24,224 bases of DNA, from the NCBI GenBank assembly GCA_004556875.1, contig SFFP01000014.1:1-24224 (forward strand). The letters are read 5' to 3'. Made by a program: the position numbers and the translations under genes. The notes under the pieces are model-generated. The model was not told the origin of the DNA and did not search any database. It saw only the letters and a list, made by a program, of their open reading frames with translations. How positions within the stretch are numbered: the first letter of the stretch is position 1; each line of letters opens with the position of its first letter. Source of the stretch: Ruminococcus flavefaciens. GTDB lineage: Bacteria > Bacillota_A > Clostridia > Oscillospirales > Ruminococcaceae. Shown here piece by piece: positions 1 through 7,698 of the stretch.

Positions 1-38
1 GTCCCAAGGTGACCGGCGTTAGTCCAATCACTGCTTTC

Positions 39-68
39 ATTATAGCCTAAGTAACAAGTGCGTGTAAA
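39..68 (-). promoter_or_regulatory. possible minus-strand promoter at left edge
   Basis: On the minus strand a TTTACA (63-68 on plus) is followed after 18 bases by a perfect TATAAT (39-44). It would drive a gene running off the left edge. An ATG overlaps the -10 box and opens a frame reading MKAVIGLTPVTLG to the edge, but it has no ribosome binding site, so I do not call a gene. A promoter for an unseen divergent gene is the simpler reading. Confidence 0.3.
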
Positions 69-79
69 CCATGGCTGGC

Positions 80-109
80 TTGTCATGGATTTATACGACT
101 AAATATTAT
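80..109 (+). promoter_or_regulatory. possible promoter of lipoprotein gene
   Basis: TTGTCA (80-85) and TATTAT (104-109) are separated by 18 bases just upstream of the AGGTGA ribosome binding site of the lipoprotein gene. Each box has one mismatch to the sigma-A consensus. The leader would be only about 10 bases, so this assignment is tentative. Confidence 0.3.
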
Positions 110-125
110 TATAGTAGGTGACAAT

Positions 126-1094
126 ATGAAAAAATATATTTTTCCTATTCTTGCTGTGGCTCTGCTTACGGGCTGTGGAAAGGTAAGCGATGCGACAGGT
201 GATGACAACCATATCAGCATCGTTTCGGGTACTGTTGAGGGAACTTCAAAAGAGGTATCCACATCAGACACAGAGGCTGAGACTACTTCGGGAACTACTG
301 TGACTAAGGTGGCAGGAAGCAAGATATCGGGAACTACTACAGCCGCGTCTACAAAGAAAGGTGCAAAGTCGGCTGTTACAAGAGCATCAGGCGGAAGCGG
401 CGGCGTCTACGGAACTACAAGAGAAGTACCTGTTGCTCCGAGACAGAATAAGACAACGACTACCGCTGCCCCTACTCAGCCTGCAACACATGCTCCAAGC
501 TTTGATCCAAAGGAATGCAGCTCTATAACATACAGCTTTTCAAGCAATTCACCAAATAAGATAGATGTATCAAGACAGTACAGCGATGGAAAAGAGCGTT
601 CTTATCAGGTGATCAGTGCAGACACTACAGAGATACAGAAGGCTATGGAGCAGGATCCGTCAAAGAGCATAAATGACTTTATCGTAAAGAATGATTATGA
701 CTTTGATAATTATCCCGATATATTCATTATAGAAAGACCCAATGATACAAACAAGACAGGAAAGTATTACCACTATGACCCCGAAAACGGCACATATCAG
801 CCCTGGGCAGAGCTTAACGGCATACGCTTTGAGCTTGAAAGAAATGCTGCCGAAGGTATTCTGGGGACTACCGAGACAAAAGATGATATAGAGTATGAGC
901 AGAAGATATATAAGTGGAATGCTCAGAAACAGCTTGTTATGGTAAAGTATACTCATCAGTATCAGGCAGGTGAGCAGGTGCTTATCGACTATGTAAATTA
1001 CGACGAAAACGGCACTGAGATACTCAGAGAGACCCGTGACAGCAGCGGAAGCCTTATAGGCGGTAATTCAGAGGAACAGCCTCAGGACGAATAA
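126..1094 (+). CDS. secreted lipoprotein with Thr-rich linker and FG-GAP/XAC2610-like C-terminal domain
   Basis: The protein is 322 residues. It begins with a lysine-led hydrophobic signal and a lipobox LLTGC, so Cys17 should be lipidated and the protein held on the outer face of the membrane. Residues about 35-125 are low-complexity Thr/Ser/Ala/Gly, a flexible spacer. The C-terminal half (about 130-310) has a DFDNYPDIFII stretch followed by a YYHYDPENGTY segment. This resembles bacterial FG-GAP/XAC2610-type domains, in which an acidic 'DFDGxxD' turn precedes beta strands; that match is by eye only. The start has an AGGTGA site 5 bases upstream. It is a single gene with a terminator behind it. 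Its partner or ligand cannot be read from the sequence. Confidence 0.8.
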   Translation: MKKYIFPILAVALLTGCGKVSDATGDDNHISIVSGTVEGTSKEVSTSDTEAETTSGTTVTKVAGSKISGTTTAASTKKGAKSAVTRASGGSGGVYGTTREVPVAPRQNKTTTTAAPTQPATHAPSFDPKECSSITYSFSSNSPNKIDVSRQYSDGKERSYQVISADTTEIQKAMEQDPSKSINDFIVKNDYDFDNYPDIFIIERPNDTNKTGKYYHYDPENGTYQPWAELNGIRFELERNAAEGILGTTETKDDIEYEQKIYKWNAQKQLVMVKYTHQYQAGEQVLIDYVNYDENGTEILRETRDSSGSLIGGNSEEQPQDE

Positions 1095-1121
1095 TATTGC
1101 ATTTCATACAGACTAAGCTAT

Positions 1122-1153
1122 GGGCTGTGCCTTACTTGGCGCAGCCCTTTGTT
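1122..1153 (+). terminator. terminator after lipoprotein gene
   Basis: Ten-base arms GGGCTGTGCC (1122-1131) and GGCGCAGCCC (1138-1147), with one G-U pair and a 6-base loop, are followed by TTTGTT. The U tract is short, so read-through into the methyltransferase gene is possible. Confidence 0.6.
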
Positions 1154-1204
1154 ACGGTGAAAGCGAGTGTATCTTTGAATATTTAATGCAAAGGAGAGTC
1201 TCAC

Positions 1205-1972
1205 ATGAGCGGCTACAGTGCGTTTGCGCGGTACTATGACGAGCTTACCGCAAATATTGACTACAAGAAGCGCGGAGAGTATTTTCACAGCATAATACAG
1301 CACTTCAAGACCACAAAAGAGAATATTCTCCTTGACCTTGCCTGCGGTACAGGAAGTATCTCAGAGGTAATGGCGGGTCTCGGATATGATGTTGTGGGGG
1401 TCGATAACTCAGATGAAATGCTGGGAATAGCTCTCGATAAGAAGTTCGACAGCGGACTGAATATACAGTATCTGTGTCAGGATATGCGAAAGCTTGATAT
1501 GTTCGGTACTATAGATATCACTATATGCGCCCTTGACAGTATCAATCACCTTGCAGGTCTTGACGATGTAAGGAAGGTTTTTGAGAATGTGGCGTTTTTC
1601 TCAGAGCAGGACGGACTTTTCATCTTTGATGTGAATACGCCCTATAAGCACCGCGAGATACTGGCGAATAACACCTTTACATATGAGACAGAGAACGTTT
1701 ACTGTGTATGGGAAAATACTCTTGCCCCCGATACTCTTGAAGTGAAAATGGCACTTGAATTCTTTGAGCATGAGGAAAACGGACTTTATTCCCGAAGCTC
1801 CGACGGTTTTTCGGAAAAGGCTTACAGTGAAGAGGATATAGAGCGGCTTCTCAGTGAGTGCGGATTTGAAGTCGTTGGCAAATACGGAGATGATACTTTC
1901 GAGCCGCCGACAGATACTTCACAGCGTATAGTTTATGCCGCAAGATGTATCAGAAACGGTCAGAAATATTGA
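1205..1972 (+). CDS. class I SAM-dependent methyltransferase
   Basis: The 255-residue protein has a Rossmann-type methyltransferase fold. Motif I LDLACGTG lies at residues 43-50, and an acidic residue ends strand 2 in VGVDNSDEML (D67), the usual ribose contact for S-adenosylmethionine. A CQDMRKLD segment around 91-98 fits the adenine-binding acidic loop. The substrate is not evident; this is the broad 'methyltransferase domain 25/11' type common in Firmicutes. AAAGGAG precedes the ATG. The stop lies 13 bases ahead of the Hsp33 start, and the HAD phosphatase follows closely, so the three genes probably form one transcript. Confidence 0.85.
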   Translation: MSGYSAFARYYDELTANIDYKKRGEYFHSIIQHFKTTKENILLDLACGTGSISEVMAGLGYDVVGVDNSDEMLGIALDKKFDSGLNIQYLCQDMRKLDMFGTIDITICALDSINHLAGLDDVRKVFENVAFFSEQDGLFIFDVNTPYKHREILANNTFTYETENVYCVWENTLAPDTLEVKMALEFFEHEENGLYSRSSDGFSEKAYSEEDIERLLSECGFEVVGKYGDDTFEPPTDTSQRIVYAARCIRNGQKY

Positions 1973-1985
1973 AAGGATAAGGAAA

Positions 1986-2858
1986 ATGGGTAATTTATAC
2001 AGAGCTATCTCTGCTGACGGTTCAGCCTTTGCAGAGGTACTTGACGCAAAGGATATTGTTTCGGAAATAGAACGCATACATAAGATATCTGCTGTTATCA
2101 CGGCAGGTCTTGGAAGACTTACCATAGCTGCTTCGCTCATGGGATATATGCTAAAGGGCGAGGACGACAGCGTTACACTGAGAGTTGACGGCGGCGGTCC
2201 TTCAGGACAGCTTGTGGCGGTTGCCGACAGCCGCGGCAATGTTAAGAGCTGTGTCAATAATCCTGTTGTAGAGCTTCCCCTCAATGCACAGGGAAAGCTT
2301 GATGTAGGCGGTGCAGTCGGCAGGGACGGTACTCTGTCCGTTGTCAAGGACATGGGACTGAAAGAGCCTTACGTGGGCGTTATCCCGCTGGTGTCAGGCG
2401 AAATAGCTGAGGATATCGCAAGCTATTATGCAACAAGTGAGCAGATACCTACAGTGTGCAGTCTCGGTGTACTTGTAAATCCTGACCTTACCGTAAGGTC
2501 GGCAGGCGGTTTCCTTGTACAGCTTCTGCCCTTTGCAGATGAGAAGTGCATTGATACTATCGAGAAAAACGTTGCAAAGATACGTCCCGTATCTCAGATG
2601 CTTGACGAGGGCATAACTCCCGAGGAAATAGCAAATATGCTCCTTGACGGACTTGAGCCGAATGTACTGGATACTGCTCATCCTGCATACAAGTGCGATT
2701 GCAGCCGTGAGCGCACAGAGAGAGTTCTTATCAGTATCGGAAAAGACGAGCTAAAGTCCATTGCTGATGAGGGAAAGGATACAGCAGTAAGCTGTCATTT
2801 CTGCGGCAAGGAGTACGTTTTTACTCCCGATGAGATAAGAAAGCTTATGGGCGAATGA
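1986..2858 (+). CDS. hslO: Hsp33 redox-regulated holdase chaperone
   Basis: The protein has 290 residues from this start, the usual Hsp33 length. A longer in-frame start exists at 1935, but it overlaps the methyltransferase gene and lacks a good ribosome binding site. The chosen ATG has AAAGGATAAGG just upstream and gives the family-typical opening MGNLYRAISADG. The four zinc cysteines are C237, C239, C270 and C273 (CDC...CHFC), the redox switch that releases zinc and activates the chaperone under oxidative stress. The GGGPSGQ stretch at about 70-75 and the SLGVLVNPDL region are family hallmarks. It acts in the cytosol against oxidative unfolding, and it is the middle gene of a three-gene run. 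Confidence 0.95.
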   Translation: MGNLYRAISADGSAFAEVLDAKDIVSEIERIHKISAVITAGLGRLTIAASLMGYMLKGEDDSVTLRVDGGGPSGQLVAVADSRGNVKSCVNNPVVELPLNAQGKLDVGGAVGRDGTLSVVKDMGLKEPYVGVIPLVSGEIAEDIASYYATSEQIPTVCSLGVLVNPDLTVRSAGGFLVQLLPFADEKCIDTIEKNVAKIRPVSQMLDEGITPEEIANMLLDGLEPNVLDTAHPAYKCDCSRERTERVLISIGKDELKSIADEGKDTAVSCHFCGKEYVFTPDEIRKLMGE

Positions 2859-2869
2859 GGTGAAGGAAG

Positions 2870-3514
2870 ATGACAACTGCCATATTTGACCTTGACGGCA
2901 CTATTGCCAATACTATCTATGACTTAGGTGACGCTGTTAATTACGGACTTAAAAAGCTCGGATTTCCTGTACATGACTATGAAGCATATAAGCAGATGGT
3001 GGGAAACGGCGTGAAAAAGCTGTGCTGGAGAGCGCTTCCAGAGGATAAAAAGGATAAAGCAGAGGAGCTTCACAGGCTTTTCAAGGAATACTATTCCGAG
3101 CACTATCTCGACAAGACAGTGCTCTATGACGGAATTAGAGAGACTGTGGAAAAGCTCAGAAACAGTGGAGTTGTCCTTGCTGTGGCTACAAACAAGCCTG
3201 AGGACGTAGCAAGAGAGATAGTTTCGGCACTTCTGCCTGATATTGATTTTGTGAAGGTACTGGGCGGAGTGGATTATCGTCCGTCAAAGCCTGACAGTGC
3301 AATACTTATTGAGATATTTGCGGCTCTTCCCGATGTGGAAAACCGTGTGTACATGATAGGTGACAGCAATGTAGATGTGCAGACCGCAAAGAATGCAGGC
3401 ATCGAGTGTATCGGCTGCGCGTGGGGATTTCGCGGACGTGCCGAGCTTGAAGCAGAGGGTGCGGATTTCATAGCAGAAAAGGCATCTGACATTGCGGATA
3501 TAATACTTGGATAA
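2870..3514 (+). CDS. HAD-family phosphatase, phosphoglycolate phosphatase-like
   Basis: A 214-residue haloacid-dehalogenase-fold hydrolase. Motif I is DLDGT with nucleophile D7 and acid/base D9. Motif II threonine sits in VATNKPED, motif III lysine in RPSKPD (K140), and motif IV is GDSNVD (D165, D169), which binds magnesium. The helical cap between motifs I and II (about 15-85) is that of Gph/PpaX-type enzymes, so phosphoglycolate or pyrophosphate-like substrates are likely, but HAD specificity cannot be read from motifs. It starts 11 bases after the Hsp33 stop with GAAGGAAG before the ATG and ends the transcript at a strong terminator. Confidence 0.88.
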   Translation: MTTAIFDLDGTIANTIYDLGDAVNYGLKKLGFPVHDYEAYKQMVGNGVKKLCWRALPEDKKDKAEELHRLFKEYYSEHYLDKTVLYDGIRETVEKLRNSGVVLAVATNKPEDVAREIVSALLPDIDFVKVLGGVDYRPSKPDSAILIEIFAALPDVENRVYMIGDSNVDVQTAKNAGIECIGCAWGFRGRAELEAEGADFIAEKASDIADIILG

Positions 3515-3557
3515 GAAAAAGCAGCTGCATTTAAAAAGATACTCATATAAAAGTTTT

Positions 3558-3599
3558 GCCCCTGAGCATTTCAAAGTGCTCGGGGGCATTGTGTTTTTT
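3558..3599 (+). terminator. strong intrinsic terminator after HAD phosphatase
   Basis: Eleven-base arms GCCCCTGAGCA (3558-3568) and TGCTCGGGGGC (3577-3587), one T-G pair, 8-base loop, followed by TTGTGTTTTTT. It closes the methyltransferase-hslO-phosphatase unit. Confidence 0.85.
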
Positions 3600-3915
3600 C
3601 GACTGCTAAGCTAAATCGGAATTTACATTTGTAGGGGCGGATATTATCCGCCTGTTAAGGGACGCCCTCACTTGCAGGGCCCCCTAATCGGGTCCGCCCC
3701 CTCTGTCGCGTTACGACATCTCCCCACCCCGTGGGGAGTCACCCTCTTTCAAAAACAGTCCACTGGACTGTTTTTGAAATTCACCATTGCGGAGCGCCTT
3801 CGTATTGTTTCGCTGTTCTCTGAAAGCTGTGAACAGCGACCAGAGGCGCTGCCTCTGGACACTGCCAAAGGAACACAGTCCCTTTGGAATCCCGTTCATG
3901 GGCTCGGCGAATTCT
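3600..3915. repeat. non-coding block of stacked inverted repeats, likely dispersed repeat element
   Basis: About 315 bases with no credible gene but at least six perfect inverted repeats in a row. They are GGCGGAT/ATCCGCC (3636-3652), CTCCCCAC/GTGGGGAG (3720-3738), a 16-base pair of arms around a single C (3747-3779), CGCTGTTC/GAACAGCG (3811-3838), CCAGAGGC/GCCTCTGG (3840-3858) and CCAAAGG/CCTTTGG (3865-3887). Both strands hold short open frames, but they merely cross the hairpins, and neither has a ribosome binding site or a recognisable protein. The pattern suits a transposase-less repeat (MITE- or REP-like) inserted between convergent transcripts. Copy number elsewhere in the genome cannot be judged from this window. 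Confidence 0.6.
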
Positions 3916-3967
3916 GATTTGAGTAAGTAGTAAATAGAGAGTAGTGAATAGAAGCAGCTGCTTTGTT

Positions 3968-5494
3968 TTATTTTCTTACGTTTATGGTCCTGCGGCTGAG
4001 GTCGCTGTCGGAGTGTCCCTGTATATATCGCTGGAGCTTCACAAGGTCAGCGATATTTACTTCTTTGTCGCCATTGAGGTCAAGCTCTTCGGACTTGCTT
4101 CCGATTATGACAGCCTTTCTCAGAGAGATAACGTCATAAACGTCGATGACTTCATCGTTATTGATATCACCGAGGATAATATCCTTTGTAATTACAGGCT
4201 CTGTAGTTGTAGTCGTTGTGGTAGTTGTAACATGCTTTGTCTCCTGTGGGAAGATATTCAGAAAAACATCGAGAGAGTCCAGAGGCTTTCCGTGAAAGTC
4301 GAAAAGCGCCTGATTATCAAACGCAGAGCCGCCTGACTCTACAGCGTCCTTGTCGTACTCCATAGCATATGGAGTTGCCCAGCCTGTGCTGTACTTATCC
4401 CACAGTGCCTTTTGCTCGTTATACGAAATATCAGGAATTCCCAGCCATGCAGGCTCCCAGTAGAAAACGCCGATACCGTGACCGTTGCATTTTGAAACAG
4501 TGTCGAAAACATCAGTCAGTGCCTTTATCTGACCGTCAACAGATACCTCGTATTTCATTTCGCAGCTGTCCAGACCGTCACGGGCGTTGTTGCGGAAGCC
4601 GTCACCGTCCTCATTTTTGTAAGGGTAGGCTGTCTCGGCAACCATAACGTACTTGTGGTATGTATCGCCTATTTCCGTGAGGACTTTTCTGAGGTTATCG
4701 AGAGAGCCGTGCCAGTAGGAGTAATATGAAGTTGCAAATACATCATAGTCAAGGTGACACTCATTCATTATCTTTGCATACCAGCCGAAATGACCGTTTC
4801 CGGGGTTTGCGAAATGATGAGCGATGAGGATATCCTTGCTGAAATCGCGGACAGCCTTTTCGCCGCTTGAAAACAGGTCGCATATCTTGTACATATCCTT
4901 TTCGTCGCAGAAATAGCATTCTGTCTCGTTGCCCACCTGTACCATGCCGATGTCGCTGCCGTTTTCGGTGAGGTATTTCAGCACCCATGAAGTCCACTTG
5001 TATATCTCGCCCTTGAGGGTATCATGGTCGTGCTGTTTCCAGTATTTAGGGCGGTACTGCTTTGCAGGGTCTGCCCAGAAGTCGGAATACTGTATATCAG
5101 CAAGGAGCTTCATGCCGTGCTCAGCAGCGCGTTTGCCTATTTTTGCTGCTGTTTCAAGGTCAGAGTGACCGCCGCCGTAGCTGTGACCGTTGCTGTCATA
5201 TGGTTCGTTCCATATTCTTACGCGGATATAGTTTACGCCGTGGTCGGCAAGCACCTGAAAGATATCCTGAACATTTCCGTTGTCGTCATAGAACTTCATA
5301 CCTGCCTCTTCCAGCGAGATAATGGAAGAGATATCCACGCCGCGAATAGGTTCACCACCGTTTATGCGGCTGTCGAAATTGCTGAAGGTAACGGAGGGAA
5401 TATTAGCTGCAAGCGGCTTGCTGCTGCACCTTATAGCGGCAGGGCAGGCGATAGCGGCGGCTGCAGCCAGCGCGATAAAACCTTTGAACTTCAT
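3968..5494 (-). CDS. cellulosomal GH53 endo-beta-1,4-galactanase with dockerin
   Basis: A 508-residue secreted enzyme that should cut beta-1,4-galactan side chains of pectin (type I arabinogalactan). Residues 1 to about 30 are a signal peptide. The GH53 barrel spans about 48-410. E190 in MVQVGNE fits the acid/base and E287 in MVAETAYP the nucleophile, and FYWEPAW (344-350) is a family landmark near the C-terminal side of the barrel. A run of nine threonines (423-431) leads to a dockerin at about 441-492. Its two calcium loops have acidic or Asn residues at D443/N445/D447/D454 and D472/N474/D476/D483, so it should plug into a cohesin scaffold. AGGAG precedes the ATG. It lies 32 bases downstream of the NERD gene and may share its transcript. 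Confidence 0.93.
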   Translation of the reverse strand: MKFKGFIALAAAAAIACPAAIRCSSKPLAANIPSVTFSNFDSRINGGEPIRGVDISSIISLEEAGMKFYDDNGNVQDIFQVLADHGVNYIRVRIWNEPYDSNGHSYGGGHSDLETAAKIGKRAAEHGMKLLADIQYSDFWADPAKQYRPKYWKQHDHDTLKGEIYKWTSWVLKYLTENGSDIGMVQVGNETECYFCDEKDMYKICDLFSSGEKAVRDFSKDILIAHHFANPGNGHFGWYAKIMNECHLDYDVFATSYYSYWHGSLDNLRKVLTEIGDTYHKYVMVAETAYPYKNEDGDGFRNNARDGLDSCEMKYEVSVDGQIKALTDVFDTVSKCNGHGIGVFYWEPAWLGIPDISYNEQKALWDKYSTGWATPYAMEYDKDAVESGGSAFDNQALFDFHGKPLDSLDVFLNIFPQETKHVTTTTTTTTTEPVITKDIILGDINNDEVIDVYDVISLRKAVIIGSKSEELDLNGDKEVNIADLVKLQRYIQGHSDSDLSRRTINVRK

Positions 5495-5526
5495 AATAAA
5501 CTCCTTTTTAATATCCTTTGTTTTTA

Positions 5527-6108
5527 TTAGTCATTCTTCTTACGAGTTCTTATCCACATCTTCTTGAAGGGATTTTTCACCTGCATATCGCTGAAATAGT
5601 TATACAGAACGTCCTGATTGCAGCCTGCATCGGGAAGAGAGCTGTAATACTTTTCAAGCCCTTTGAGATCCATGCCTATTTCTGACGGGAATTCGATATC
5701 CTTGTCAGAGAATACAACGGCGCCGTTTACAGGAGTCTTATCAAAACCGCCTTTTTTAAGGTGGTGGATAACGTTGTCTATGTGGGTCTTGTTCTGCATC
5801 TGAGGGTTATAGAACTTATGGGTCTTGCTGCCTATGGTGTGGGTGAGAGTTTTTCCGCTGCCTGTGACTGTGCCTGAGATGCCTTTAGTCTCAACAACGA
5901 GAACGCCGAAACGTCCGAAAACAAGGTGGTCTACCTCACAGGCTTTGTTGTAGAGGGGTTTTCGCTCAGCGGCTCTGCCTTTTCTCTTGCCCTTGCTGAA
6001 GTGGACTGATATGTACAGAATGAGCAGAAGCACTGCTGCGGCGATACAGGCTATCATTATCCATGTTTTTTTATCAAAAAGTATAAGTGAAAGATCATTG
6101 AAAACCAT
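5527..6108 (-). CDS. membrane-anchored NERD-domain protein (nuclease-related)
   Basis: A 193-residue protein with one N-terminal membrane helix (about 16-34), a basic stretch, then a nuclease-related domain. The signature is clear: EVDHLVFGRFGVLVVETK, with D60, E73 and K75 in the PD-(D/E)XK-like pattern, and the later NPQMQNKTHI helix (101-110) that NERD proteins use next to the active site. The usual first helix and strand of the domain, including its 'GE' start, seem to be missing; the domain begins almost directly at the EVDH strand. DNA cleavage is inferred from the family and has been shown for few members. AAGGAG lies ahead of the ATG. The GH53 gene follows 32 bases downstream. Confidence 0.82.
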   Translation of the reverse strand: MVFNDLSLILFDKKTWIMIACIAAAVLLLILYISVHFSKGKRKGRAAERKPLYNKACEVDHLVFGRFGVLVVETKGISGTVTGSGKTLTHTIGSKTHKFYNPQMQNKTHIDNVIHHLKKGGFDKTPVNGAVVFSDKDIEFPSEIGMDLKGLEKYYSSLPDAGCNQDVLYNYFSDMQVKNPFKKMWIRTRKKND

Positions 6109-6231
6109 AATTTTCTCCTTAAAAAATGAATAATCATAATATTTGCGGCGATAATAGTGATGTACCGTTGAAAAAGCGGATTATGCCGATATCAGCGGTA
6201 TCAAAATCCCGAATAAAGAGGTGTTCTCAAT

Positions 6232-6450
6232 ATGTGGGACAAAATAGCTCTTATTCTTCTGATAATCGGAGGAATAAACTGGGGATTAGTCGGTATTTTT
6301 GAGTTTGACATGGTAGCATGGCTTTTCGGCGGTGCAGACAGTGTCATCAGCCGTGCGGTCTACATTCTCGTGGCTATCTCGGCAGTGTGGTGCATATCTC
6401 TTCTTTTCCGCAGAGATGAAGAGCTTGCAGTGCAGAATATCGACCGATAG
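6232..6450 (+). CDS. DUF378 small membrane protein
   Basis: A 72-residue protein with two predicted membrane helices (about 4-24 and 40-60). The pattern GGINWGLVGIFEFDMVAWLFG is the DUF378 signature, known from small proteins such as Bacillus YuzA. Its function is unknown. The ATG has AGAGGTG about 10 bases upstream. The gene points away from the NERD gene and is followed by a hairpin, so it is probably transcribed alone. Confidence 0.85.
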   Translation: MWDKIALILLIIGGINWGLVGIFEFDMVAWLFGGADSVISRAVYILVAISAVWCISLLFRRDEELAVQNIDR

Positions 6451-6461
6451 ACCCATTAAAC

Positions 6462-6489
6462 CGCTCCTTTTGCGATGCCGTAAGGAGCG
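6462..6489 (+). terminator. hairpin after DUF378 gene
   Basis: Perfect 8-base arms CGCTCCTT (6462-6469) and AAGGAGCG (6482-6489) lie 11 bases after the stop. Only a weak T-rich tail follows, so termination would be modest. Confidence 0.45.
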
Positions 6490-6515
6490 TTACATAGCAA
6501 TATTTTCGGATATGC

Positions 6516-6541
6516 AAAAAGGGAGGCATAATGCCTCCCTT
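6516..6541 (-). terminator. terminator of rpsF-ssb-rpsR operon
   Basis: Perfect 10-base arms AAGGGAGGCA (6519-6528) and TGCCTCCCTT (6532-6541) with a 3-base loop. On the minus strand the stem runs into five Ts, 11 bases after the rpsR stop. Confidence 0.78.
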
Positions 6542-6552
6542 GAATTTTATGA

Positions 6553-6795
6553 TTAGTCGCTGATGTAAGGAAGCAGAGCGATGTGTCTTGCTCTCTTGAT
6601 AGCAACTGTGAGCTCACGCTGGTGGTAAGCGCAAGTGCCTGTTACACGTCTTGGAAGAATCTTAGCTCTTTCGGTCATGCACTTTCTGAGCTTAGCGAGA
6701 TCCTTGTAATCAATTTTCTCGATTCTGTCAGCACAGAACATACAAACCTTCTTGCGAGGCTTCTTCGAGGGACGAGAATTTCTTTCCTTTTCCAT
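6553..6795 (-). CDS. rpsR: 30S ribosomal protein S18
   Basis: An 80-residue basic protein with the S18 core: KIDYKDLAKLRKCMTERAKI, RRVTGTCAYHQRELTVAIKRAR, then HIALLPYI. S18 binds S6 and the platform of the 30S subunit. The cysteines in VCMFC plus those in KCM and TGTCAYH mark the zinc-binding 'C+' form of S18. It is the last gene of the standard rpsF-ssb-rpsR operon, 39 bases after ssb, with AGGAGG before its start. Confidence 0.97.
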   Translation of the reverse strand: MEKERNSRPSKKPRKKVCMFCADRIEKIDYKDLAKLRKCMTERAKILPRRVTGTCAYHQRELTVAIKRARHIALLPYISD

Positions 6796-6834
6796 GACTT
6801 TTCCTCCTATCGTAATAAAGTAAAGTTAACGAAC

Positions 6835-7347
6835 TCAGAACGGTACGTCGCCGTCGCTGAGTATTTCCTCAAAATCGCTGAGGTTGCCGTAAGACATACT
6901 GTCATTACCCTGAGGCTGCTGTGGAGCTGCCTGCTGCGGAGGAGCGGAATAATTGTTATTGTAGTTGTTCTGGGGAGCGCTGTAGCCGCCATTCTGATAG
7001 CCGCTGTTTCCGCCGTTCTCACCCTTGCCGCCAACGAACTCTACATTATCGACCTGAACATCGGTAGTATAATGTGTTACATCAGGATGGTTTTTATCCT
7101 GATAGTTGTTATTTCTAAGTGAACCCTCAACAGCGATGAGCTTACCCTTGTTGAAATAACGGGAAACGAACTCAGCAGTCTGTCTCCATGCGATACAGCT
7201 GATAAAATCAGCCTGACGCTCTCCTGTATTCTTATCAGCAAAACGCCTGTCTACTGCGACTGTAAATCTGCATGAAGCAATACCGCTCTGAGTCTGTCTC
7301 AGTTCGGGATCGGCAGTTAGTCTTCCGACTAAAATAACCTTATTCAT
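6835..7347 (-). CDS. ssb: single-stranded DNA-binding protein
   Basis: A 170-residue SSB. The OB-fold covers about residues 1-105 (MNKVILVGRLTADPELRQT..., FISCIAWRQTAEFV, GKLIAVEGSLR). A Gly/Asn/Gln/Pro-rich disordered tail follows, ending in the acidic tip DGDVPF that recruits replication and repair proteins. It is the middle gene of the rpsF-ssb-rpsR operon, 30 bases after rpsF. It coats single-stranded DNA in replication, recombination and repair. Confidence 0.97.
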   Translation of the reverse strand: MNKVILVGRLTADPELRQTQSGIASCRFTVAVDRRFADKNTGERQADFISCIAWRQTAEFVSRYFNKGKLIAVEGSLRNNNYQDKNHPDVTHYTTDVQVDNVEFVGGKGENGGNSGYQNGGYSAPQNNYNNNYSAPPQQAAPQQPQGNDSMSYGNLSDFEEILSDGDVPF

Positions 7348-7377
7348 CTGACCGCCTCCTAAAATAATGAAGTAGAA

Positions 7378-7674
7378 TTATTCAACAACTGTTACGAGTG
7401 AACGAAGAACGCCGTCTGTGATGTTGAGACGTCTTGAAAGCTCAGCAGGATAATCAGGCTGTGACTGGAATGTGTAGATCACATAGTAGCCCTCTGTTTC
7501 GTCCTCGATAGGATATGCAAGCTTGCGCTTACCCCAATCCTCGTTGACTTCAACAGCTTCAGCGTGACGCTCGATTCTTTCCTTGAACTTCTCTACGAGA
7601 GCCTTCATTGGCTCTTCGCCGTTCTTGAGGCTGAAAACAACCATTACTTCATACTTAGCGGATACCTTTGCCAT
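7378..7674 (-). CDS. rpsF: 30S ribosomal protein S6
   Basis: A 98-residue S6 of normal length. Diagnostic stretches are YEVMVVFSLKNGEE, DWGKRKLAYPIEDETEGYYVIYTF, and the RRLNITDGVLRSLVT end. S6 pairs with S18 on the 30S platform. AGGAGGTG lies 6 bases before the ATG. The operon has a perfect consensus promoter and a leader hairpin that may be an S6:S18 feedback site. Confidence 0.97.
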   Translation of the reverse strand: MAKVSAKYEVMVVFSLKNGEEPMKALVEKFKERIERHAEAVEVNEDWGKRKLAYPIEDETEGYYVIYTFQSQPDYPAELSRRLNITDGVLRSLVTVVE

Positions 7675-7698
7675 TTAGCACACCTCCTTCTGGGATCA

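Noticed and set aside
1935..1985. Longer start for Hsp33 with 17 more residues
   Set aside because: It overlaps the end of the methyltransferase gene and lacks a ribosome binding site, while the ATG at 1986 has a good one and the family-typical N-terminus.
3672..3917. Open frames of 81 and 62 codons on both strands across the inverted-repeat block
   Set aside because: They run through the hairpins, have no ribosome binding site and no recognisable protein; the repeat explains them.
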